The notes under the pieces were generated by a model. That model made no database searches. It was not told where the DNA came from and saw only the letters and a program-made list of their open reading frames with translations. From NCBI GenBank assembly GCA_963824645.1, contig CAWGQC010000012.1:288958-352957 (forward strand): a stretch of DNA of 64,000 nucleotides, written 5' to 3'. The first letter of the stretch is position 1, and every line of letters starts with the position of its first letter. The stretch is from Bog-756 sp963824645. GTDB taxonomy: Bacteria > Actinomycetota > Acidimicrobiia > Acidimicrobiales > RAAP-2. The position numbers and the translations under genes are program-made. Below, piece after piece: positions 27,501 to 34,859 of the stretch.

Positions 27501-29208
27501 AGGTGAGCGAGGTGACCAACTCCTCGCGGATGGCATCCAGGGGGGGATTGGTGACCTGGGCGAAGAGCTGGGTGAAGTAGTCGTAGAGCAGCCGGGGGCG
27601 GTCGGAGAGGACGGCGATGGCGGCGTCGGTCCCCATCGATCCGTTGGGCTCGACGCCGGCCTTGGCCATCGGACCCACGATGAGCCGCAGCTCCTCGTTG
27701 GTGTACCCGAAGAGTCGCTGGCGGCCGATGACCGAGGCGTGCTGAGGCGTCAGCATGACCCGGGGGGGGAGATCCTCGAGCTCGATCTGTCCGGCATCCA
27801 ACCATTCGGCGTACGGCTCTTGGTCGGCCAGCGCCGACTTGATCTCATCGTCATCCACGATGCGTCCGGCCGACGTGTCCACCAGGAACATCCGCCCCGG
27901 TTGCAGGCGGCCCTTGCGCACCACCTTTTCAGGGGGGACGTCCACCACCCCCACTTCACTGGCCAGTACCACCAGACCGTCGTCGGTGACCCAGTAGCGA
28001 GCCGGCCGCAGACCGTTGCGGTCGAGCACGGCACCGATCACCGTCCCGTCGGTGAAGGCGATGGCCGCCGGTCCGTCCCACGGTTCCATGAGAGCGGCGT
28101 GGAAGCGGTAGAAGGCCCGGCGGGCCGGGTCCATGGTCGGGTGGTTCTCCCACGCCTCGGGGATCATCATCAGCACGGCGTGGTGCAGAGGGCGACCTCC
28201 CAGGTGCAAGAGCTCGAGCACCTCGTCGAACGAGGCCGAATCGCTGGCTCCCGGGGTGACCACCGGAAAGGCCCGCTGCAGACCGGGGATCAGACCCGAG
28301 GCGCACAGAGCCTCTCGGGCCCGCATCCAGTTCCGGTTACCGGCCAGCGTATTGATCTCGCCGTTGTGGGCCATGTACCGGTAGGGGTGGGCCAGCGGCC
28401 ACGACGGGAAGGTGTTGGTGGAGAAGCGGGAGTGGACCAGAGCCAGGCCACTGATCATGCGCTGATCGGACAGGTCGGGGAAGAACTCGGCCAGTTGATG
28501 GGAGGTCAGCATTCCCTTGTAGACGACGGTCCGGGCCGACAGTGAGGCGAAGTAACAAGACTCGATCTCGTGCTCGGCCCGCTTGCGCAGGACGAAGGCC
28601 AGCCGGTCGAGGGCCAGAGCCGGGTCGGGCCCCGACAGCACGGTGTCGGACCCTGGGCCCACGAACATCTGGTGCATCGACGGCATGGCCGCCTCGGCCA
28701 GCGATCCCAAGGTGGCGTCCCGGACCGGGACGTCGCGCCACCCGATGACGGACAGACCCTCCTCGTGGGCCAGCTTGGCCACGGCCGTGCGGGCATCGGC
28801 CGCTTCACCGCTGTGGCGGGACAGGAAGGCGATGCCGGTGGCGTAGTGGCCGGCCGGCGGCAAGGCGAAGTCGACCACCTGGCGGTAGAAGGCGTCGGGC
28901 ATCTGCAGGAGGATGCCGGCCCCGTCACCGCTGTCCTCCTCACTGCCGGTAGCCCCCCGGTGGGCCAGGTGCTCGAGAGCGGACAGGGCCCGGTCCACCA
29001 GCTCGTGGGAGCGGCGGCCGTGCAGATCGGCCACCAGGGCCACCCCGCAGGCATCGTGCTCGAAGCGGGCGTCGTAGAGACCGCCGACGGGCGGTGCCGG
29101 CACCGGACCGGAGTCTGGGGTGCCCGTGTGCCGGCGGCGCGGCACATCCACTGAGGCCGGTGCGGAGACACCACGGGCCTGAGCTGAGGTGAAGGGTTCG
29201 GTCGTCAT
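24556..29208 (-). CDS. gltB: Glutamate synthase large subunit
   Basis: The 1550-residue catalytic subunit that takes the amide nitrogen of glutamine to convert 2-oxoglutarate to glutamate. An N-terminal class II glutamine amidotransferase domain has its nucleophile at Cys54 (HDACGVAL), so a 53-residue propeptide must be removed. The central and FMN/2-oxoglutarate synthase domains follow, with a cysteine cluster in GCIMMRVCHLDSCPVG for the [3Fe-4S] centre. The C-terminal GXGXG domain is present. The ATG at 29208 was chosen because GGAGCG precedes it; the frame stays open further upstream without homology. Confidence 0.96.
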   Translation of the reverse strand: MTTEPFTSAQARGVSAPASVDVPRRRHTGTPDSGPVPAPPVGGLYDARFEHDACGVALVADLHGRRSHELVDRALSALEHLAHRGATGSEEDSGDGAGILLQMPDAFYRQVVDFALPPAGHYATGIAFLSRHSGEAADARTAVAKLAHEEGLSVIGWRDVPVRDATLGSLAEAAMPSMHQMFVGPGSDTVLSGPDPALALDRLAFVLRKRAEHEIESCYFASLSARTVVYKGMLTSHQLAEFFPDLSDQRMISGLALVHSRFSTNTFPSWPLAHPYRYMAHNGEINTLAGNRNWMRAREALCASGLIPGLQRAFPVVTPGASDSASFDEVLELLHLGGRPLHHAVLMMIPEAWENHPTMDPARRAFYRFHAALMEPWDGPAAIAFTDGTVIGAVLDRNGLRPARYWVTDDGLVVLASEVGVVDVPPEKVVRKGRLQPGRMFLVDTSAGRIVDDDEIKSALADQEPYAEWLDAGQIELEDLPPRVMLTPQHASVIGRQRLFGYTNEELRLIVGPMAKAGVEPNGSMGTDAAIAVLSDRPRLLYDYFTQLFAQVTNPPLDAIREELVTSLTSTLGPEANLLEPTAGSCRQIVLPMPIIDNDDLAKLLYVNEDGSTPGFRAFAVDGLFEVAGGGDALRRAIDEVRTQVSAAIADGADVIVLSDRNSTATLAPIPSLLMVSAVHHHLVREKTRTQVGLVVETGDAREVHHMALLKGFGAAAINPYLAFETIDDMIASGTLTGVTPRQAQKNFIKAASKGIIKVMSKMGISTVASYTGAQVFEAVGLATEVVEEYFTGTVSRIGGVGLSVVAEEVAVRHRLAHLDRPTELAHREREVGGEYQWRREGEIHLFNPRTVFKLQHATRAKRYDVFKEYTTAVDDQAVHLATLRGLMRFRTDAAVPIPIDEVESVSSIVARFSTGAMSYGSISAEAHETLAIAMNRLGGRSNTGEGGEDADRFTPDANGDLRRSAIKQVASGRFGVTSEYLVNADDIQIKIAQGAKPGEGGQLPGQKVHPWIARTRFSTPGVGLISPPPHHDIYSIEDIAQLIHDLKSANPRARVHVKLVAEVGVGTVAAGVAKAHSDVVLISGHDGGTGAAPLTSLKHAGIPWELGLAETQQTLLANGLRDRIVVQVDGQMKTGRDVVIGALLGAEEFGFATAPLVVSGCIMMRVCHLDSCPVGIATQVPALRARYSGQPEFVETFFEYIAEEVREHLASLGLRSLEEAVGRVELIDASQAVDHWKAAGLDLSPILVEPDLPAGSERHCVTRQDHGLDRALDHAFLDLCRPAIEGGAPIAATVDIANVDRTVGTLLGYEITRRYGSAGLPEGTIDLTFVGSAGQSFGAFVPKGVTLRLLGDSNDYLGKGLSGGRIIVRPPDESPFAAEENIVAGNVILYGATAGEMFLRGQVGERFGVRNSGAIAVVEGVGDHACEYMTGGRVVVLGPTGRNFGAGMSGGVAYVFDPHGWLAGLVNRATVDLETLAPDDRMWLKDRITMHLDETGSALAGRILLDWVSTSEQFVTVMPKDYRRVLEATEKAIAEGRSVDEAVMAAAHG

Positions 29209-29340
29209 TTGGGTCGCTCCAGCGAGGAAAGTGGACCTACCCACCCGGGACGACGTTGGCCCATGTGTGGTCCGAAGATTGTACACGCGCCGACACGATG
29301 GTCGGCGGAATCCGGGCCTCGTCCCCTCCGGCGACAGCCG

Positions 29341-29346
29341 TAGCAT
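29341..29346 (+). promoter_or_regulatory. -10 element of thiO (leaderless type)
   Basis: TAGCAT, 6 nt before the thiO ATG. The 144-bp gap to gltB shows no thi-box sequence of a TPP riboswitch, and a leaderless start would leave no room for one. Confidence 0.55.
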
Positions 29347-29352
29347 GCACCC

Positions 29353-30558
29353 ATGGCCGCTCCCCCTTCGCACGACGTCGCCATCGTCGGCGCCGGCGTC
29401 ATCGGGCTGGCCGTCGCCTGGCAGGCGGCCTCGGCGGGAATGACGGTAACCGTGTTCGACCCCCGGCCCGGTGGCGCCGCCAGTTGGGCGGCGGCCGGCA
29501 TGCTGGCCCCGGCGGGCGAAGCCCACTTCGGCGAAGACGGGCTCACCGCGCTCAACCTGGCGGCGGCGCGAGCGTGGCCCGATTTTGCCCGCACCCTCGA
29601 GGTCGCCTCCGGTCATCCCGTCGACTACGTCACCAGCGGCACCCTGATGGTGGCCGTCGATCCCTCCGACCAGTCCGCCGCCGAGGACATCCTGGCCTAT
29701 AGGCATCGACTGGGGCTCCCGGCCCCACGGCTGTCGGCGTCGGACTGCCGCCACCACGAACCACTCCTGGCTCCCGGTGTCCGGGGCGGGGCCGATCTGG
29801 CCGATGACCACCAGGTCGACAACCGACGGGTGATCGAAGCCCTGCTGACCGCGGGCCGGACCCTGGGGGTCGACACCGTCGAGGAGCCGGTCACCTCGGT
29901 CACCGTCCGCCACGGACGGGCGGTCGGGGTGGAGACCGGAGGCGGGGTCTCCCACCGGGCCGGGTCGGTGGTGGTGGCGGCCGGCTGCTGGTCGGGACTT
30001 CTCGACGGCCTCCCCGACAGCGCGTCACCACCGGTCCGGCCGGTCAAGGGCCTGACCCTTCGCCTGCAGCTTCCCGAGGCCCTGCCCGCCCTCCAACGGA
30101 CGGTCCGGGGCCTGGTCCACGGGCGCACCTGTTATCTGGTGCCGCGCCGGGACGGCACCCTGGTGGTCGGGGCCACCGTCGAGGAGCAGGGCTTCGATGT
30201 CACCGTCCGGGCCGGGGCGGTCGGCGATCTCCTGGACGACGCCCGCCGCTTGATCCCGTCGGTCGAGGAGTACGCCCTGTGTGAGACCACCACCGGATTG
30301 CGGCCCGGCTCGCCCGACAACGGCCCCATCGTGGGCCACAGCCCGGTAGGGGGTCTGGTGCTGGCCACCGGGGCCTACCGCAACGGGATCCTGCAGGCGC
30401 CGGTCACCGCCCACGAAGTAGTGCGTCTCCTCCAGCACGGGGACACCACCGACGACGGGGTCGGGCCCTTCGCCCCCTTTCGACCCGGGCGTTTCGCAGT
30501 GACCGGTGAGCGGTGCCGTCCGCCGACGGTGGCCATCACCGGGTCGGACCCCCGATGA
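29353..30558 (+). CDS. thiO: Glycine oxidase ThiO
   Basis: A 401-residue FAD-dependent amine oxidase that makes the dehydroglycine needed for the thiazole of thiamine. The FAD motif VGAGVIGLA is near the N-terminus, WAAAGMLAP follows, and the C-terminal GLRPGSPDNGPIVG and TGAYRNGILQAPVTA are family signatures. It is the first gene of thiO-thiS-thiG-thiD, overlapping thiS by ATGA, which supports ThiO over other D-amino-acid oxidases. Confidence 0.93.
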   Translation: MAAPPSHDVAIVGAGVIGLAVAWQAASAGMTVTVFDPRPGGAASWAAAGMLAPAGEAHFGEDGLTALNLAAARAWPDFARTLEVASGHPVDYVTSGTLMVAVDPSDQSAAEDILAYRHRLGLPAPRLSASDCRHHEPLLAPGVRGGADLADDHQVDNRRVIEALLTAGRTLGVDTVEEPVTSVTVRHGRAVGVETGGGVSHRAGSVVVAAGCWSGLLDGLPDSASPPVRPVKGLTLRLQLPEALPALQRTVRGLVHGRTCYLVPRRDGTLVVGATVEEQGFDVTVRAGAVGDLLDDARRLIPSVEEYALCETTTGLRPGSPDNGPIVGHSPVGGLVLATGAYRNGILQAPVTAHEVVRLLQHGDTTDDGVGPFAPFRPGRFAVTGERCRPPTVAITGSDPR

Positions 30559-30758
30559 GCCGGGTCGAGGTCAACGGGGCACCGTGGGACGGGCCGACGG
30601 TAGCCACCGTGGCCGACCTGGTGGCGCGCTGGTGTCCGTCGCCGCGCGGTATCGCCGTGGCCCGCAACGGCGATGTGGTCCCCCGTAGCTGCTGGGCCAG
30701 CACGACACTGCTGGAGGGCGACCGGATCGAGATCGTGACGGCGGTGGCCGGGGGCTGA
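30555..30758 (+). CDS. thiS: Sulfur carrier protein ThiS
   Basis: A 67-residue ubiquitin-fold protein ending in Gly-Gly, whose C-terminus is thiocarboxylated and donates sulfur for thiazole formation by ThiG. The segment IAVARNGDVVPR is typical, and the length matches the family. The ATG overlaps the thiO stop, and thiG follows within about 40 bp. Confidence 0.92.
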   Translation: MSRVEVNGAPWDGPTVATVADLVARWCPSPRGIAVARNGDVVPRSCWASTTLLEGDRIEIVTAVAGG

Positions 30759-30787
30759 GCCGGGCCGTCGACGACGACCCCAGCCGA

Positions 30788-30793
30788 TACCGT
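30788..30793 (+). promoter_or_regulatory. -10 element of thiG (leaderless type)
   Basis: TACCGT, 7 nt before the ATG at 30801. It overlaps the alternative GTG start at 30792 and so favours the ATG. Confidence 0.45.
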
Positions 30794-30800
30794 GGAGCGG

Positions 30801-31610
30801 ATGGATGCCGCCCTCTCTCCGACGCCGGTCCCGGTAGAGGCCGACGACCCGGTGGTCATCGCCGGCCGGGCCCTCTCGTCCCGTCTGTTCCTCGGCACCG
30901 GGGGGATGACCAGCCCGGAGTCGCTCCGGGAGGCGCTGGTGGCGTCGGGCACCGTCCTGGCCACGGTGGCCGTGCGCCGCGTGGATCCTTCCACCCGGCA
31001 CTCACTGGTCGATCTCCTCCACCGACTGGACATCGGCATACTGCCCAACACGGCGGGCTGCTTCACCGCCGCCGAAGCCGTCCTCACCGCCAAACTGGCC
31101 CGCGAGGCCTTCGGGACCGACTGGGTCAAACTCGAGGTCATCAGCGACGACCGCACCTTGCTGCCCGATACGGTCGAGCTGGTCCGAGCAGCTGAGGACT
31201 TGGTCGACGAGGGCTTTGTCGTCCTCCCCTACTGCGGCGACGACCCGGTGGCGGCCCGCCGTCTGGAACAGGCCGGGTGCGCCGCCGTCATGCCGCTGGG
31301 TGCGCCCATCGGCACCGGCCTCGGCATCCTCAATCCCCACAACATCGCCCTCATCGTCGAACGGGCGGAGGTACCGGTTGTGCTGGATGCCGGAGTGGGG
31401 ACCGCTTCCGACGCCTGCAGGGCCATGGAGTTGGGGTGCGACGCGGTGTTGGTGGCCTCGGCCGTGACCCGAGCCCAGGATCCGGGGCTGATGGCGGGGG
31501 CCATGGGGGCCGCCGTCCGGGCCGGACGGTCGGCCCACCAGGCCGGACGGATCCCCCTCCGGTTCCACGCCGACGCCTCCAGCCCACAGGCGGGACGCAT
31601 CGGGCGGTGA
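30801..31610 (+). CDS. thiG: Thiazole synthase ThiG
   Basis: A 269-residue TIM-barrel enzyme that condenses 1-deoxyxylulose-5-phosphate, dehydroglycine and ThiS-thiocarboxylate to the thiazole phosphate. The Schiff-base lysine is Lys110 in WVKLEVI. LFLGTGGM, GAPIGTGLGILNP and VLDAGVGTASDA are the other signatures. The ATG at 30801 is preferred to a GTG three codons earlier. The stop overlaps the thiD start (GTGA). Confidence 0.95.
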   Translation: MDAALSPTPVPVEADDPVVIAGRALSSRLFLGTGGMTSPESLREALVASGTVLATVAVRRVDPSTRHSLVDLLHRLDIGILPNTAGCFTAAEAVLTAKLAREAFGTDWVKLEVISDDRTLLPDTVELVRAAEDLVDEGFVVLPYCGDDPVAARRLEQAGCAAVMPLGAPIGTGLGILNPHNIALIVERAEVPVVLDAGVGTASDACRAMELGCDAVLVASAVTRAQDPGLMAGAMGAAVRAGRSAHQAGRIPLRFHADASSPQAGRIGR

Positions 31611-32452
31611 ACAGGACCGGCGATCCCCCGGTGGCTCTCACCATCGCCGGCTCGGATTCGGGAGCGGGAGCCGGCATCCAGGCCGACATCAAGACGATGG
31701 CCGCCCTGGGCGTGTTCGCCACCACCGCCATCACGGCGGTGACGGCCCAGAACACCCGGGAGGTCCGCACCGTCTTCCCCCTCCCTCCCGACCTGGTCAC
31801 CGCCCAGATCCACGCCGTGCTGGACGACCTACCGGTGGCTGCGGTCAAGACCGGGCTGTTGGGCGGCGTGCCCGTGGTCGAAGAGGTGGCCGACCTGGCC
31901 GCCGCCGGCCGGCTCCCCCGCCTGGTGGTCGACCCGGTCATGGTGGCCTCGACCGGCCGCCCCCTGCTCCCGGCGGCCGCCGTCCAGGCCTACCGGGACC
32001 GTCTCCTCCCCCACGTTCTGGTGGTCACGCCCAACCTGGGCGAAGCGGCCCTGTTGGCCGGGGTCGAGTCCGGATCGCTGGTCGACGTCTCCGCCCTGGT
32101 CGATGCGGCCCGCCGCATCCACGCCCTCGGACCCACCTGGGTCCTGGTCAAGGGCGGTCACCTCCCCGGTGTGGCGTGGCCGGCCGGCCGGCCCCCCGAC
32201 CAGGTGGAAGACGTGCTCTACGACGGGTCCGAGGTAACCGTCCTCGAAGCCCCCCACGTGGACTCGCCCAACACCCACGGGACCGGTTGCTCCCTGTCGG
32301 CCGCCATCGCCGCCCGGCTGGCCGGCGGTGACGACGTGCCCTCGGCGGTCGGGACGGCCAAGGCCTTCGTCCACACCGCCCTGGTGGGTGGATCGGCCTG
32401 GCGCCTGGGTGGGGGCCACGGGCCTCTCGACCACCTGGGCTGGTCGGGTTGA
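31607..32452 (+). CDS. thiD: Hydroxymethylpyrimidine (phosphate) kinase
   Basis: A 281-residue ribokinase-fold enzyme phosphorylating HMP and HMP-P for thiamine synthesis. Signatures are TIAGSDSGAGAGIQADIK at the start, VDPVMVASTG in the middle and the anion hole THGTGCSLSAAIA near the C-terminus. It starts with GTG overlapping the thiG stop. No ThiE-like C-terminal domain is fused, and no thiE or thiC lies in the window. Confidence 0.94.
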   Translation: MNRTGDPPVALTIAGSDSGAGAGIQADIKTMAALGVFATTAITAVTAQNTREVRTVFPLPPDLVTAQIHAVLDDLPVAAVKTGLLGGVPVVEEVADLAAAGRLPRLVVDPVMVASTGRPLLPAAAVQAYRDRLLPHVLVVTPNLGEAALLAGVESGSLVDVSALVDAARRIHALGPTWVLVKGGHLPGVAWPAGRPPDQVEDVLYDGSEVTVLEAPHVDSPNTHGTGCSLSAAIAARLAGGDDVPSAVGTAKAFVHTALVGGSAWRLGGGHGPLDHLGWSG

Positions 32453-32494
32453 CCGACGTGGGGACGCTGGGCCCGGGGCGGCGGCGGACGTGAA

Positions 32495-32522
32495 AGTGGC
32501 CGGGTCGTGTGACCCGGCCACT
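32495..32522 (+). terminator. Perfect 12-bp hairpin after thiD
   Basis: AGTGGCCGGGTC and GACCCGGCCACT form a perfect 12-bp GC-rich stem with a GTGT loop, 42 bp after the thiD stop. A run of C rather than T follows, so it would be a U-tract-less terminator of the kind often proposed in high-GC genomes. The remainder of 32453-32767 holds no gene; AAACC...GGTTT around 32630-32650 is a weak further inverted repeat. Confidence 0.6.
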
Positions 32523-32753
32523 CCCCCCCATTCACAGGACTTCTACCCGACGGATCGGGTCCCCTCCGCTGACCGGCCCACGGGCCCGGTGCGCACCTCG
32601 CATTGTGAAGGATCGGCGGAGAGAAGTAAACCGGTTCTGACCAGGTTTCATCACGTTGAGGACCGAGGGGCCCACTAACCGTGGTCGTCAATAGGCGGGG
32701 GTCGATGGCGATAGCGGGGGCGGGGGCGGGGGGTTCCCCCATCGGGCGAGGGG

Positions 32754-32759
32754 TAGCAT
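32754..32759 (+). promoter_or_regulatory. -10 element of the 32768 gene (leaderless type)
   Basis: TAGCAT, 8 nt before the ATG at 32768. This supports that start over the in-frame starts up to 87 bp further upstream. Confidence 0.5.
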
Positions 32760-32767
32760 CGGCCGAC

Positions 32768-33394
32768 ATGGTCACCGCCGTCCCCGAGGTGTCATCACCG
32801 CCTCCTGAAGGCACCGAGCGGGTCGACCCCGGTCGCCGGGCCACCTCGGTATCGACCAAGGGACCCGCCCTCATCGTCCTCGGACTGGCCATCTTCATCG
32901 TGGTCTTGGGGGTGGTGGGCTCGGCCCTGGCCTCGGGCGGCTCCTCCACCGTCACCCTGCGCAGCGTGACGGTGGCCAACGGGACCGTCGTGCACCTGAC
33001 CCCGGCGACCACCGCCATGCGATCGATCATCAGCGCCGGACAGCCCCCGGCCGACGTGCTCGGCAACCTGGCCGTACCCACCGGCAGCACGGTGGTCCGG
33101 ACCCTCAGCATCGACCAGAACGCTTCCCAATTCGACCGGACCGTCTACTTCTCCAGCCAACTGGCCTCCGGGGAGATCGTCGATGCCTACCGGGCGTTGC
33201 TGCCCAAGCTGGGCTGGAGCATCGCCTACGTGGGCTCGGGAGCGTCGCGCCAGTCCCAGGAGGACGACGTGCTGGCCAAGCACGGAAGCGGTGACGGGTA
33301 CTACTGGGAGGTCGGGGTGCTGGTCTCCCCCACCACCTCCACCGGGGTGACCCCGTACTCGGTCGAGCTGTTCGAGATACCCGACGACAACTGA
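32768..33394 (+). CDS. Membrane-anchored hypothetical protein
   Basis: A 208-residue protein: polar N-terminus of about 35 residues, one transmembrane segment (about 36-58, ALIVLGLAIFIVVLGVVGSA) and an extracytoplasmic domain of about 150 residues ending in a beta-rich part. I do not recognise the family. The last 94 bp overlap the convergent GT87-type gene. The promoter-like hexamer and clean membrane topology make it credible. Confidence 0.65.
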   Translation: MVTAVPEVSSPPPEGTERVDPGRRATSVSTKGPALIVLGLAIFIVVLGVVGSALASGGSSTVTLRSVTVANGTVVHLTPATTAMRSIISAGQPPADVLGNLAVPTGSTVVRTLSIDQNASQFDRTVYFSSQLASGEIVDAYRALLPKLGWSIAYVGSGASRQSQEDDVLAKHGSGDGYYWEVGVLVSPTTSTGVTPYSVELFEIPDDN

Positions 33395-34794
33395 GGACCC
33401 GACCGGGTTCCGTTGACGGCCAGGCCCCCCGACGACCCCGCCGCCGGCACGGCCGGGTCGTCGGCCCGGCGCAGCAGCCAGGCCCAGACGAACAAATTGA
33501 TGGGGTAGAGCAGGTAACCCACCCGGGTGGCCGGGGCCAGCAGGATGGCGATGAGCATGACCCACCCGGTGAGGGAGGCCACCTCGGCCGCGCTGTCGGG
33601 GGGCCGGCGCCACAGGTAGCGGACGAGTAGGGCCACCCCCACCACGCCCGCCACCACCACGTAGATCTTGTGGACCCCGGGGAAGATCGAAACCAGGATG
33701 TGGCCGGGCAGGGCGCTGGCTGCCGGTGACGACACCCCGGCCAGACCGAGGGGGAAGCGGATGACGTTGTCGACGAAAGCGGTCGGATGGGCCAGGGCCA
33801 GTGGCATGACCACAGGCACGACCACAGCCGCCGCCCCCACCAGGTAGCGGCCCACGGCCCGGTGCAATCGGAGATCGCGGGCGGCCCACAGAGCCAGCAC
33901 CAGCAGCGGCCAGGCGGTGAACTTGAGTGACGAGGCTGCCCCCAGGGCCAGCCCGGCGAGGACCGGTCTTCGGCGCTGGAGGGCGGCCAGACCCAACAGC
34001 ATGAGAGCGGCCACCGGCATGTCGTCCCCTCCGGTGGCAAAAGGCAGGGCGGCGGTCGGCAGGACAGTGAGCACCTGGAAGGCCCGCCACCGGGCGTCCG
34101 TGGGCGGACGCAGTCGACTCAGAGCCAACAGGGTGACCAGCACCGAGAACAGGAGGAACTGGATACGGGCGTCGGTCAACCGGGGTTCCACCTTGCTGCC
34201 GGTGGAGAACCCGAACAGGATCATGCCCGGCAGGTAGGGGTAGTAGAGCTCGTAGGTAGGTTCGTCGTGCTGGTGGATCACCACGTGACCGTCCCTGTCG
34301 ATCACCCGGTAGGGATCCCGGCCGTGGGCGGCGCGTGCCCCGGCCTGTTCCACCACCACCACCTCGGGTTGGACGTGCTGGGCGGCGTTCCCCTCCGAAC
34401 GCCACACCACCTCCAGGCCGAGGGGGACCAGAGTGGCCCCGAACAGGACGATGAGGAAGGCGATGACCCGGGCCGTCCGCCGGGCCCGGTCGCCCCGTGA
34501 TCCCTCTCCGTCCAGGACCGGGACGCCCGCCGTCCGGCCCCGGCGCCAGGCCACGACGGCCATGATCACGGCGGCCAGGGCGTAGGGACCCACGGCCAGC
34601 TGGCCCCACTGGCGGTACAAAGAGATGCCCACCACCAAGCCGGTGACCCCGGCGAACAGGGCCGAGGCTCCGTAGAGGAGCGCATCCCGCCACTCCGGCG
34701 AAAGTCCTCTGAGGGTGCGCAGCGGGGGCCGGAACCACGGAAGGGCGGCGGAGCCTGGTTCACGGCCCGGGGGACAGCGGTCCTGCGCCTCCAC
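33301..34794 (-). CDS. Polytopic membrane protein, glycosyltransferase-87-like
   Basis: A 497-residue protein with about ten hydrophobic segments. Between the early helices is an extracytoplasmic stretch with HDEPTYELYYPYLPGMILF, and the later SSLKFTAWPLLVLALW resembles the GT87/DUF2029 family of polyprenyl-phosphate-sugar mannosyltransferases. It may transfer mannose or another sugar outside the membrane; donor and acceptor are unknown. The final 30 or so residues are polar and lie antisense to the end of the neighbouring gene, so the C-terminal tail may not be conserved. Confidence 0.7.
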   Translation of the reverse strand: MEAQDRCPPGREPGSAALPWFRPPLRTLRGLSPEWRDALLYGASALFAGVTGLVVGISLYRQWGQLAVGPYALAAVIMAVVAWRRGRTAGVPVLDGEGSRGDRARRTARVIAFLIVLFGATLVPLGLEVVWRSEGNAAQHVQPEVVVVEQAGARAAHGRDPYRVIDRDGHVVIHQHDEPTYELYYPYLPGMILFGFSTGSKVEPRLTDARIQFLLFSVLVTLLALSRLRPPTDARWRAFQVLTVLPTAALPFATGGDDMPVAALMLLGLAALQRRRPVLAGLALGAASSLKFTAWPLLVLALWAARDLRLHRAVGRYLVGAAAVVVPVVMPLALAHPTAFVDNVIRFPLGLAGVSSPAASALPGHILVSIFPGVHKIYVVVAGVVGVALLVRYLWRRPPDSAAEVASLTGWVMLIAILLAPATRVGYLLYPINLFVWAWLLRRADDPAVPAAGSSGGLAVNGTRSGPQLSSGISNSSTEYGVTPVEVVGETSTPTSQ

Positions 34795-34859
34795 GGGCGG
34801 TCCGTCGGCACGATCGAGGGTATCACCGGAACCTTCCGTGGCCCGTTCCGCCGAGGGGC

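Noticed and set aside
25582..28545. 987-codon plus-strand open frame across gltB
   Set aside because: Shadow of the gltB frame; the composition is the reverse-complement pattern of a GC-rich gene and no domain is seen.
29209..29352. TPP riboswitch upstream of thiO
   Set aside because: The conserved thi-box segments are absent, and a -10 element lies only 6 nt before the ATG.
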